Source of the DNA: Lithospermum erythrorhizon | Taxonomy: Eukaryota > Streptophyta > Magnoliopsida > Boraginales > Boraginaceae | DNA: 64,000 nt | Assembly: GCA_019722365.1 (NCBI GenBank) | Contig: JADFUC010000501.1 | Span: 3,100,001-3,164,000 of the forward strand | Reading direction: 5' to 3' | Shown here: positions 35,571 to 46,462 of the stretch, piece by piece | Layout of the letters: every line of letters starts with the position of its first letter | Position numbering within the stretch: position 1 is the stretch's first letter | The notes under the pieces: model-generated | Told to the model about the DNA's origin: nothing | The model's database searches: none | The model's input: only the letters and a program-made list of their open reading frames with translations | Translations under genes and position numbers: made by a program

Positions 35571-37465
35571 GCATTTCGCGGTCCGTCGCGGTGGCCTTCA
35601 AAAGCTATAAGCGTGTCGCGATATCGCTTGAGAAGTGGTATTTTTAAAGTTTACGATATGACATATTTATATAGATATATGTCGCGGTGTCGTGAAGTCC
35701 ATTTTCTAAAAAGAATTAACCAAATTTGAAATATCAATTATAACAAAGCATATTCTATTACAAAAATTAATCAGCCTTCATCAATATATCACAAACTTAT
35801 AAACCTTGAGCTTATAGCAATTATAAAACATTAATATTAAAACAGAAATTAATAATTAACAAATAAATAATCAATATCAATACCATTAACAAATTAAAAC
35901 AGAAATTAAAAGACAAATTTAACAAATTTAAAATATATTATCAATTATTTGAAGAAGAAAACAAAAAAAAAATACTAGTGAGGAGGAAGAGGAGGAGGAG
36001 GTGGCGGCGCACGAGGAGGAGGAGGTGGAGAGCGGTCTTGTGAGGGAGGAGGTTGCCAAAAAAATGGAAGAAGAAAAAAGAAAAAAAGAGGGATGCAGTA
36101 GGGTTTCGGTTATGATGTGAAGGTAGGGATTTTTATTTGAACTCCACCTTGATTACACAGCGACAGCGAAAGCCGATATCGTCCCGATCGGCCCAGCGAT
36201 GACAACACAAATTTCGTGTTAAATTCGAGACGAGATTCGTGTCGAAATAGTATAATGAATAAGAAGCAGTATCGTCTGCCAAATTCAATATACTAAGTAC
36301 TAGGTGTTTTTCTTAATACTCGATTAACTAATAATTAAAGAGTAAATTTAAATCTAGACTACTTTCGACTAAATTGACCCAGCTTGATTAAATTAGCTAA
36401 TACTAAATGAATGCACAAAAAGTGAATCTTGCCAATATTCGAAGTATAGTCGGGACACGTGATTTCGTGGTCATTGAGATTAAAACTGCGCAATGAATCT
36501 TTATTAATTAAATATAGCGTTACTTATCTGATTGATGTGCTTCTCGGTTAACTTATAGATTAAGTCTCTGAAAGCTAGCTATATCTACATAATAGCTTAA
36601 AACATGAGATCTTTTTAATAACATATGGTTATTAATTGCACGTAACGTTACATATATATTTCTATGGTAATTGAAACATGTGTTACGATTATTAATTCTT
36701 AAGTGACAAATACTATTTAGCGATTAATCACTTATATGAGCGAGCAATATTGATATCAAGATATTAAATACTAATTCTGGCGCAATAATCGGAATTATGA
36801 AACTAAATTAAATTAACTCCAAGAAAATCAAATCATCGATCAGTACACATCGTAGTCTGACTAATAATAAAATTAGTTCATAATAAAAGACATAAATAAA
36901 TACATGAATTTAATGGCATTCATCATAATAATAAAAATATCTTGAATTAAATTATTCGAACCAATTAAAAGTAATCAACTCTAACTTAAGCACAATAGCA
37001 TAATATGTAATTAACTTCTCAATTGCTTGTCGGCTCCCGATAGTGCGCCCAGCTCAACAAAGATGATGAATTCTTAATCTAGAAAATCGAGAGATAAACT
37101 GCTACAGCTCATAACATGAGTTGCTTGAAATGCCTAATATTAATGGAAATCGGCTTGTCTTTAAGATCATGAGCTTCGTATAAATTTTAATTGAATTTTC
37201 ATGTCTTCAATTCAAAGCCCGATTCCTTAACTTTAACCGATAATTGCCTAGAAAACTCAAATAAAAGCAACAAGTGCAAATTATAATAAGTTAAAGGTAA
37301 AAACAACTTATCGACTAATACGCAATTAGGGCCTCAAAATGCTATATAATAAACACTTATCAAACTTTTCACGTAGTTGACCGCGGCCGACACCCGATCT
37401 TGAGTACCGTGCAGCGGCAGCGCGCTGGCGCTTGGCGATAGCGCCGCTATTCGGCACTATTAATT
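35571..37465. mobile_element. Composite insertion in the helicase: hAT-like element carrying the 36.2-37.4 kb block
   Basis: The helicase reads VMVFAGD up to 37466 and resumes YRQVLPVIPRGT at 35560, so everything between is inserted. The ends are weakly inverted (left gttgtgaatagcatttcgcgg; right end in reverse tagtgccgaatagcggcgc), with a gtaatta-type repeat just outside both ends, as for a DNA transposon. Inside it, 36200-37371 is a separate insertion related to 42902-43998. A purine-rich (GGA)n tract occurs at 35979-36040. No coding sequence. Confidence 0.45.
36200..37371 (-). repeat. 1.1-kb LTR-like block, copy B (inverted relative to copy A at 42.9-44.0 kb)
   Basis: Reverse complement aligns end to end with 42902-43998: caacacaaattt at one end, tgcacaaaaagtgaatctt and attagctaatac near 36395-36435, cctagtacttagtatat (reverse) near 36280, and aataaacacttatc at the other end. 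No open frame. Size, isolation and shared ends suggest solo LTRs of one retrotransposon family. Confidence 0.6.
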
Positions 37466-38984
37466 ACTTTGATCACCCGCAAATACCATCACTTTCCCTC
37501 CAAATGGTCGTGTGTTACCAGTAATATCTCTCAAAGTTCTTTCAACGATTTCAATAGTTTCAATAGCCCATCTTTTTGCCATAGGAGTTTCATTCCAAAT
37601 TGTTAATTTTGCCTCCACGGAATAAATCTCCTAATCACGATTCTTTTTTATGCTTAACTGCATGCTATCATCATTTGCCTCTAAAGGAATCTTGAATCGA
37701 GAGTGGGCTGTTCTACCACCAGGTAGAATATGTACTGCAACACCAGAAGTTGGAGTTGCAATTGCTATAATATCATTACTCCGTAGACATGTCAGTATAG
37801 CTCGATATAAGAATGTCTTCCCTGTTCCACCATGGCGATCAACAAAAAATACCCCGCTATTTCCTGAATTGACTCGGGCTATTATTCTTGGAAAAGCAAC
37901 TTTTTGTTTAGTGTTCAATTTGAATTCTGCATCTCTATCAATATCAGGGATTTGAATTGATTTTTCAACTTCAATCTCCCTTGAATATGAATCATGATCA
38001 GAACTTGTAGGTAAACATGGGAGATCATAATCACTTAAACTTTTCCCCATACTTTCTAAGAAGTAGTTAATGCTTTTTGAAGTTAAGATTATTGCTGAAT
38101 CTTTTGTTTTTTCACGTGATCTCCTTCCATCTGGCCTATTGAAATCTTCTGACATGGCTTCAACATATGGATTCCATAGATTTCTTACATTTGTTTGAAA
38201 GTTCACTATGTATAGATAGTTACCCAAAGAAGTCTCCTTAATGCATATGACATTTGATAAATGATGGCTTCATTTAAACATTCATTAATGCTCTTATCTG
38301 ATTCCAAGAGACCTCTTTTCTGTGTTGCCTCTTTAAAACTCGAACATCGGAATTCATCCATTGTTAGCAGATCTTCAAAAGATGTTGCCCCTCTGACATG
38401 GTTCAACAATAATCACAAGAAATAGATTTCCCCTTTAGCTAGATGTGCTCCATTTAGTCTCGCAATAACATCCTTTTTTTTTCTTTCAGTCCAACATCTT
38501 TGCATTTTATTCCAGACATAGTATTCTGGAAATTCATGGTATAACAATGAACTTGCTTTTACATCTGTCCGACACATGTAGAAATACTCTGTCAGCATTG
38601 TCTTGGTTACATGATCCCATGTTACAAGTTTACTGAGGTCCCGATTTGACCAGTGATTCACATGTACGCTTTTTGGTAGATGGAGTTATAGGTTGATTGT
38701 ATCAGGATATATCTCATTAAGGTTAAACTCAAATATCCTCCATAAAGCCTCTTGAGCTGATACCTATCTAGCATCTTGAAAGTCTCTGATTTCGTCAACC
38801 TTTTTTTTTTTGTGATCGTGATCTATGTGTATGGCGACTCGATCATGTCCTTTGTAGATGTACTTGTATAAGTATTTCACAGCTTGAACTCCAGAACAAA
38901 CTTTAACATTGATATGACAATTATATCTAGAAATAATAGCATAAATGTTAATTAGGTAAGGTAGACAACTGGAAAGTTGCACTT

Positions 38985-40334
38985 CACATCTTCTTAAAAT
39001 TCAAGATTAAACAATACTTGGATAATTGTTAACATTCTTAAGCAGCTAACCGGACGCTTTCACATTGCCATCTTTGGTGGAGCACAAACTGTATAGGAAA
39101 TGCATCTTTATAAACAGTATTCATTATGCTCAGTACATCTTTTGCAAATAATTTTTTCTTTTGTTGGAAAATGAATGCAAAATGTAATAGTCACAATCTG
39201 TATTGGAAGATAGATAGAACATGGTCACTTTTATATAGTTGGTCATTTTAGTCGTGAGTAAATGTGTCTTCTCCTTGAGAATACTAAAGCTTCACGCGAG
39301 GTGCATCAAGGAGTCTGAGTCTGATGTAAAAGCTACATGCCGGATGTAATATAAAACATTAGTCCGGGAGGCGGGGCACAGGGGTCTTGGGAGGTCTTGG
39401 CCAGACTCGGTTCACAGTTGCGCCTCTATTATATGTAATTATATTTTGCACCCCAAAAGTTGGAGACTTTTGGTTTTTTCTCCGTTTTGGAGTTATGTTG
39501 CGTCGGTGGTATTATACAAACAACTACTACTTGATTAAGTGGCTATTGAAGGTTGGAGTAAAGGTATTTGATCGCCACCTTACACTTTCTACATTTAAGT
39601 GGAACAACCGTCCCTTGAATCGTCGACAAAACAACTAAAGCTTTACAAACACAAACAATTTTCTTTTGGTGATACTCTTTGCTCTCAATTCATTTGAATC
39701 TTGCTTAGAGTGCTTCTAAGAGCGTGTCGGTTCTCGTATCCACGGGAATCATTTGCTCTCTAAAAGTCCTAGCTGCATGCGGGTAGGGAGCAAAATGCGG
39801 TTTTAAGGAAATTATGTTCATATGACCTTGGTTGATGTTTAGCTTGTTTGATTTTAGTAAAGTTCTACATTGTGTACGTGTTCAGCGTAAAACTTCACAC
39901 ACTTTTACATTATGTAATTTTTCTCTGCAAGGACTTGTCCAGTATTTTTTTCATCTTTGGAGCACAAACTTAAGACATCCTAATGAAAGCAACGAATATT
40001 GCATTCAATCTTATGCAAGTCCTATATCATTTTGATGTAACTGTACTTTTATTAGGCACATTTTAATTAATATGAAATGATGTGTCACCATGTAGTTATA
40101 TATGATCTTTGAAGCTCTCAATTAAACTATAGCCATTTGTTTTTTATAGCTGAGTGTTTTATTTTGCTTATCTGTATAGGAAATACTTGGACTATAATCT
40201 CCACCAGATGAACAATCCTCATGTATACCTATTCTTTGTTCGGGAAGCTGCTAAAAAATAAGACCAAAGCAATATATGGAGGATGAATATATATGTGTGG
40301 ATGATCATTATCAATAGGTAGGTATGCAAAATCT
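38985..40334. other. Unidentified insertion or intron block in the Helitron Rep
   Basis: The Rep frame stops near 40335 (NQWVVPYNPY) and resumes at 38980 (SRYNCHINVKVC). The intervening 1.3 kb has no recognisable coding sequence. 39250-39830 is CG-richer, with a cttgggaggtcttggccag string, and looks like a fragment of another element. It could be partly an intron of the Rep gene. Confidence 0.4.
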
Positions 40335-41275
40335 GAAATATATGTACATTATTATATTAGAATAGAAGTTGGATAAAGATGATAAGGATTATAAGGTACA
40401 ACCCACTGGTTGTTAAGATGTGCATTTCAGACTTGAACTGTTTTGTTGTCCCTTCTTCGCCTGTATGTCGGATAACCTTCCTTTCCTTGAGTAGTTTGCT
40501 CACAAAACTCTCGGGGATAATGATACTTGCAATTACCATCAATCATACATGAATTGTTCTTGTTCTTTTCCCTACAAGGTCCGTGCATCATGTGTTTTAC
40601 TACAAGCTTGTATAATTCTGGATGCTTGGTTTCATCTGGAATTTCTTAGCAAACAAATTTATCAAATTGATCAGGAGTCTTAAGCTTATATTCAGACTTC
40701 AATATCGAGGTATATATGCATTAGTCCTTTTCACGGAACTCAATTACATGTACATGAGCGGTCACCTCTCCAAAAATTCCTTTTCTAAATAATTGATCTT
40801 TTAAGTCCTCTAATTTGGCTCAAAATACTCTAGCAGTTAGATACGATTAGATCTTGTGAATCTGTGCTTCTAAGTTTTCTCTTGAATTTCTAACCATTCT
40901 GGATTACATGTCATGGTGATGAACAAGTCGGGTTTTCCAAAGCGTTGTACCAAGGACATTGCGTCTAGGTACTGCGACGCATGTCCCTTGCTCCTCAATA
41001 AATGATGATGGAAGAACAATTCGTTCCCCGATTTCACTTGCCCTTGCTTCTCCTTTAACGATGCTGTCAACTATTCCTTGGTATAGTTCAGTTCTCATAT
41101 CATCTTGTCTCCTTCTATAAAAGTCCAATCTAGTTGATTCGACTTTTATGTATTGGTCCGCTGCGTATTGATGAAATAATCTTCCAGTACAAAGCAATGA
41201 TGATTGTCATGCTGGTCTTATTTGAATTTTGTAATAGTAATATTCTCGACTTAAAACATTTATTGTTGAACTCTT

Positions 41276-42901
41276 CTTCGCACATGATCATATTATAAAT
41301 TGCTATGATTTGGGCACCTAGTAATATTTAAAAATGTTATGGATTGAATAATATAGTGATTTTTTTGAAGATATTTCTATTATTAAATATATGTTATCTA
41401 CTATTATAATGCATTTATATTCTTAAGAAGCTATAATGCATTTCTGACTAATAAGAAGCATAAAAGACATACCTTCTTGTTCTTATTAAGTATTTCTGTG
41501 GCGGAGATTGTTGGAGGGGTGACTGTACATCTTTGGCTATCATTGGCATAACAAAAGATAAGATATATAATGTAGTATAGATTTGTTGTGAATCTATTAA
41601 AAGTAATAAATAATTATCAAATTAAGTGTCTAAAACATTATGAATCTTAGTTTATTTGTTTTGATAAATATTGAGCAAATTATTATATCTATTATCATGG
41701 GTTTAATATATATAATCTTTATTAGGAGCAAGTCAATTACAGAGTATGTTCTTAGCCTTCAAAAACTCAGTTTGGAAGCAAATGAAACGAGCAAGTGCAG
41801 CAAATAGCTCAAGTACAAATATTGTTCGTCCATCACCAGGTTATCACAAGATTTTTCTCCTTCTACAGCTCAACTCATACCCCAACAAATACTTATATTC
41901 TTATAAAGCATTTACAATCTACCTTGATGTTCTTCTTCATGTCTTTCTTTGTCGTACATTGTTGGAAAGGTGAGTGAACATATTTGGCTATCATTGGCAT
42001 CATCTAGGATAACAACATATAAGAAATATTAATGTAGTATAGAGTTGTTAAATTTCGTTTGTAATAAAGTAACTGCAATTATTTTCTATGTTATAAACTT
42101 TGAAAACTCTTATTTTCTCACTTCTATAAAGTTCTATAGTGCCACTATGATCATGGATTTAATAATTATAATCTATTTTAGGAGCATCTTAATTATACAT
42201 TATTCTTGATCCAGTATTTCTTGAGCTGAAATTGTTGGTAGGTTGACTGAACCTCTATGTATATCATTGACATCTAAGATAGTAGAAACAATTTTAGAAG
42301 AATATTTAATGTAATATACATGTTTATATTTACAACACTTCAAATATAGTTGGAAAGTCGAGTAAAAGTATATCTTTTTGCCCTTGATTGACTATCTGCT
42401 TCTGTAATGAAGTTTGATCATGTCTTGAACTGCTTCCACTCTGAATATCTAATACAACATTTGTAATATTTAGAAGAAAAAATTAAAATGTAGAAATACA
42501 TAAGGATCTTTAGGTTCATCCGTTCAGATGAATTTGGCTTGCAATAATAGAAGAGTTTATATTGGTTGTTGCTAAATATTTTAAAGAGTTTAAAGTCCCA
42601 TAGAGTACACTGATCATATAAATATAAATTGTAAATATTAGTGACAGATGACATAAAGTTGCAATGCTACCTACATAAATTACGTGATTAATAAAGATGA
42701 TTAAAATAACGAACACGTTAAAAAGATGTGAAAAGTTAAATCGGAAGTTTGTTACCTTGAGCATCATCATGGCTATCATAAATTTTATTTGGGCTTGTCC
42801 GGATACGAGTTGCGCCACTTTTCACATATATTTTGGGAATTTTTTGGTGCTAACCAAATCTGAAAGGACACAATATAGGGAAAATTGCGTAGGTCATAAG
42901 C
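41276..42901. other. Noncoding block inside the Helitron Rep with diverged internal repeats
   Basis: Three loosely related segments start near 41490, 41955 and 42215. Each has a form of attgttgg(a/t)aggtgactga, then ggctatcattgg, then taatgtagtata. They are about 250-470 bp apart. Little coding potential was seen; part may be Rep intron. Confidence 0.4.
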
Positions 42902-43998
42902 GATAAGTGTTTATTATATAGTGTTTTGAGGTCCCTAATTGCGTATTAGGCGATATTATTTTTACATAATCAGATATAATCTGTGGCTTGTTTTCGTTTA
43001 TTTGAGTTTAGGCAATTATGGGTTAAAGTGAAGGAATCGAACTGAATTGAAGATATGAAGCAGTCATTAAAATTCTGTGAGTCGTAATCCAGAATAAGTG
43101 ACTCGGCCCATTAATATTAGGTTATAGCAGCACATAAAGAGGTGGAGTTAAATTAAAAAGAATATATATATATATATATCTGAATTCTAGAAAAATTGAA
43201 GTTAATTACATGTTGAACGAAGAAGTTAGAGTTGATTCTTTTAATTGGTTCGAATAATTCTAATTGAGATATTTTTTATTGTGGGATGAATGCCATTAAT
43301 TTCCATACATGTCTTTTTATTATGAACTAATTTATTATTAGTCGGGCCAGTGATGTAGTTGGATGGGATGATTTGATTTTCTTGGAGTTAATTTATTTCA
43401 GTTCATAGTCGATTATTATGCGTAGTATAGTTTAATATCGATATCAATATTAAATTATTTATATAAGTGATCAATTGCTAGAAATAGGGTTCTCACTTAG
43501 GAATTTATAATCGAACGCATGTTCGATTCTGGTAGAAATATAGGTAATGCCATGTGCAATTTAATAAGCATATGTTATTAAAAAAGATATCTTATTTTAA
43601 TTTATCGTAGAGATATAGTTAGTTTCTTAGGAGACTTGGTGGTGTTAAGCGAAGTAATATCGATCATTATAGGAATCTTTTTTGTTATGAATTAATAAGT
43701 AATACTAAATAGAAGTTGAATCGGCGATCCGATAGAAATAGATATGTCCTATTATCTTGAAGATATTAAGTAAGATTCACTTTTTGTGCATTCGATTAGT
43801 ATTAGCTAATTTAATTGCTTAGTCAATTTAGTTAAGTAGTCTAGATAAATTGCTCTTTAATTATTAAGTTAATTAAAGATTAAGAAAAAAAGACCTAGTA
43901 CTTAGTATATTGGAATTTGTGAGGCGATGCTCGTTCTTATTCGTCATACTCTTGACCTGCGACCCGGTCTCGACCCGAAACACGTAAATTTGTGTTGT
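42902..43998 (+). repeat. 1.1-kb LTR-like block, copy A
   Basis: Inverted relative of 36200-37371. It interrupts the Rep frame exactly after HYYGCY (about 44000). Contains an (AT)n tract near 43169-43182. Confidence 0.6.
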
Positions 43999-44829
43999 CG
44001 ATAACAACCATAATAATGTTGTATCCTATGTGTATATCCCGAATGACAGTGCACAACAATTTGTCTTTGACTTGGAATATGAGAATTGTTACCTTCAACC
44101 CATATTGCAACCATTTGATTAGTAGTTGGAGAGTTATAGACACGTTGATCTAGATTGACATCTTTTGATATGTGAAGATGTACATCTTGAATTGATGGTA
44201 TGTCTTGTAACTTCCTAAATACTTTTGCATATGAGTTTCCTTCCATGATTTTCATGATCTTCTTCATAAGAGGTCTCGTAGCATTTCCATCTTTCATGAT
44301 CTTCATGCGATTTTCTACTTCATTCACGGTATCATGAAAATATAATTGAAACGTGGTCCGTTATACGAGAGAGAGTATTAAGCAGGTAGATCATGATATA
44401 TTTGACCTTGAACATGAAATGTGTAAACTCCTTTTCTTGAGAAGCAAGGTCTTTGTCTAGATTGACAACAAAGCAAGTAAATGAGAACAGTGAATTGTAA
44501 ACACGAATATTTTTTCGGAAGTCGCCGCTTCATACGTTGGCTTGTGAGAAGGTCGCTACAATTACATTTGGAACATTGTTTATAGCGATCCTACCATTGT
44601 CACAACAAAATGTAGGTGGTTGAAACTCAAACTTCATTGCTCACTTGATGACTCTGGCGTCTTCGTGGGTTTCGTGGCGTGTAGTTCAGAACATGAAGGT
44701 TCATAAAATGATCCGCCTGATACTTGTAAATCATCAATATTTATTGGGGTGATAAATGAAAAAAAATCATAGTTATTATTAAATAATAATAACGAGCTGC
44801 AATAATGTGTGTAGTCTTGGCATAATATA

Positions 44830-45100
44830 CGACGTACTATGTCGGTTCATAAGCCGATTGGGTTAAAAGTGTGAAAGCGGTCGGCGCTAAGCGGTTCCTG
44901 AGGTCCACTACTCACGGGATTCCATGGAAGAGGTGAATCGCGGGATGTCTGCTCAGCCAGTCGGGGAAGGGCCGAGCTTACTTTCGCAGAAACTGTCACG
45001 AGATTACAATTTCGTATTTCGAACCCATCTGACATGAAGAGGCTAGGAGTGCCGGTGCAGCACTACCGCTCGCTTTCTTAGTTGAGCTATGCCCCAGGGG
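44830..45100 (-). mobile_element. tRNA-derived SINE-like element
   Basis: Reading the minus strand from about 45098: ggggcatagctcaactaag gives an A-box-like tagctcaacta (about 45090-45078), and gggttcgaaatacg near 45026-45014 is a good B-box (GGTTCGANNC). The tRNA-like head is followed by about 170 bp of unrelated body ending cccaatcggcttatgaac. No intact tRNA cloverleaf, so not a tRNA gene. The spacing between the boxes (about 60 bp) is longer than in most tRNAs but usual for SINEs. No poly-A tail or target duplication identified. Confidence 0.5.
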
Positions 45101-45377
45101 CTCTGATTGGTCTCTGAGGATCCACTTGATGCATTGACGTTTGTTAGTGGTAAACTTTAACTTTTCTTTCATTTTTATGCTATTCGTAGCTTCTTGGATT
45201 TTGTAGTAAATTATTTAATTTTTGTCCTCGCCTCATTTGTATTAGTTTGTAAAAATTAATTTAATATGTTGTTTCAAATATCTTTCTAAAATTTACAAAA
45301 GTTTAGTATCGTGCAACGATAAGTTGTCTTGCTTAGATTGATTCATTCCTTTTCGAGGGTTACTCTGAAAGATGGTT

Positions 45378-45518
45378 CCATATAAAAGTATAATGATTTT
45401 TTAGATTAGAAATCCATATAAAAGTATAATAATTTTTTTATTAGAAATAATTCATGAAACTACTTTATATTGTCTTGTTTAGAAATAATTCATGAAACTA
45501 CTTTATATTGTCTTGTTT
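45378..45518. repeat. Two adjoining tandem duplications (36-bp and 38-bp units)
   Basis: 36-bp unit ccatataaaagtataat... at 45378-45413 and 45414-45449, near-identical. 38-bp unit agaaataattcatgaaacta... at 45443-45480 and 45481-45518, identical. Confidence 0.9.
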
Positions 45519-45547
45519 GACACAAAATAATTAGGTAATTAATTATG

Positions 45548-45905
45548 TTTAGCGGAACACACTATATACGAGAGTAAATAATACTAACTTTCGGAAATAT
45601 TAGGCAGCCGGATATTATGGCATTATTTTGCATCGCGGATGCTATTAAAGCCAACATGATTCTCATAGAAAATGTAAGCAAATTAAAACAAAATTAATAA
45701 TGATAGTAGTATATAGAGTTGCTGCTGCAGAGATAACTCGAAATAGAGGAATTATTTAAAAGCAGCAAAACCTAAAAGGTAGAAAGCATAAACCTGTGAT
45801 ACAATAATAATGATAGTATGATTAATTATGATTTAGCGGAACACACTATATAGGAGAGTAAATAATATTAAAATTAATAATGATAATAGTATATAAAAAC
45901 TGCTG
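45548..45905. repeat. Interspersed local duplication
   Basis: tttagcggaacacactatat plus agagtaaataata occurs at about 45549 and 45834; aaattaataatgata-tagtatata plus gctg occurs at about 45691 and 45871. A short threefold repeat (ctctgc-gaagaaaa) follows at 46027-46108. Confidence 0.7.
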
Positions 45906-46462
45906 TAGGAGAGCTGACAACGAAAGAAATAATTTGAAACAATAATAACAAATAAATCCGAAGTCCTACAAGATTAATAACTAATAAAAACTAACATGGT
46001 TTTTCAATAGAATCTCAGATTTATGCCGCCTCTGCTGAAGAAAATAACAATATGTGTCCTCTGCAAGAAAAGAACAATAGGCGTTCTCTGCCGAAGAAAA
46101 AAACAAGACTCTTAGTTTACATGCGTCTGTTACGCGTCTTGTTTTTTATTAATATGTGAGCCATTGTTTTTATTAGTTTATGATTAGTATCTTTTTCGTT
46201 AAGAGTAATTTAGTAATTAATAGTGTGAAAGGAAAACATAAGCTACCAGCAACATAAATAGAGGATACCGAGAAACAATTATATACAAAGTAGTAATTAT
46301 ATAATTCATACTGTAGTTGATAAATAAATGAAAAATATTACACATTCATCTCTATATTATTAGTAATAGTAATAAGTTATTAAAATTAATTTCAATGGTG
46401 AATAATGACATATGTCACCAGACCACTCCCGGAATCATACATGCATACATATTATTTATTAC

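Larger units (their letters stand above)
32300..44765 (-). pseudogene. Helitron Rep-helicase (RepHel) gene, fragmented
   Basis: Minus-strand pieces in order: 44765-43999 (FEFQPPTFCCDNG, then VNEVENRMKIM, DLDQRVYN-type motif LDQRVYNSPTTNQM, HYYGCY); 41275-40335 (REYYYYKIQIRP, GRLFHQYAADQYIKVES, RFGKPDLFITMTCNPEW with the Rep-type motif, then degraded HVIEF and MMHGPC, NQWVVPYNPY); 38980-38230 (CHINVKVCSGVQAVKYLYKY, YKGHDRV); 38227-37466 (helicase Walker A region FFVDRHGGTGKTFLYRAIL, Gly replaced by Arg, ATPTSGVA, GRTAHSRFKIP, VMVFAGD); 35570-35030 (YRQVLPVIPRGT, ILAPRNDQVDRLNEKL, DDTHNYYMQEFFNSLTP, PPHKLVLKK); 32505-32300 (MTINKAQDQTIDHVGMYL, LYVALSRGT, KVLIKP). This is the plant RepHel order. 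It is disabled by insertions, by missing sequence between the last two pieces, and by frameshifts. Confidence 0.85.
26600..44770 (-). mobile_element. Large Helitron (RepHel plus RPA1-like gene), interrupted by several insertions
   Basis: All coding pieces are on the minus strand in the order expected of a plant Helitron: Rep N-terminal region, Rep centre, helicase, then an RPA70-like single-strand-binding gene downstream. Plant Helitrons transpose by a rolling-circle mechanism and commonly carry RPA-like genes. The limits given are those of recognisable coding sequence; the 5'-TC and 3'-CTRR ends were not located. Insertions: 32506-about 34.9 kb, about 35571-37465, about 38985-40334 and about 41275-43998. 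The element therefore predates several other elements here. Coding decay means this copy is probably not autonomous now. Confidence 0.8.

Noticed and set aside
37650..37955. Plus-strand 101-codon frame
   Set aside because: Antisense to the Helitron helicase Walker A region, which is clearly the real coding strand.
45014..45098. A genuine tRNA gene
   Set aside because: A- and B-box-like strings exist but the acceptor and anticodon stems do not pair; a SINE head is the better reading.
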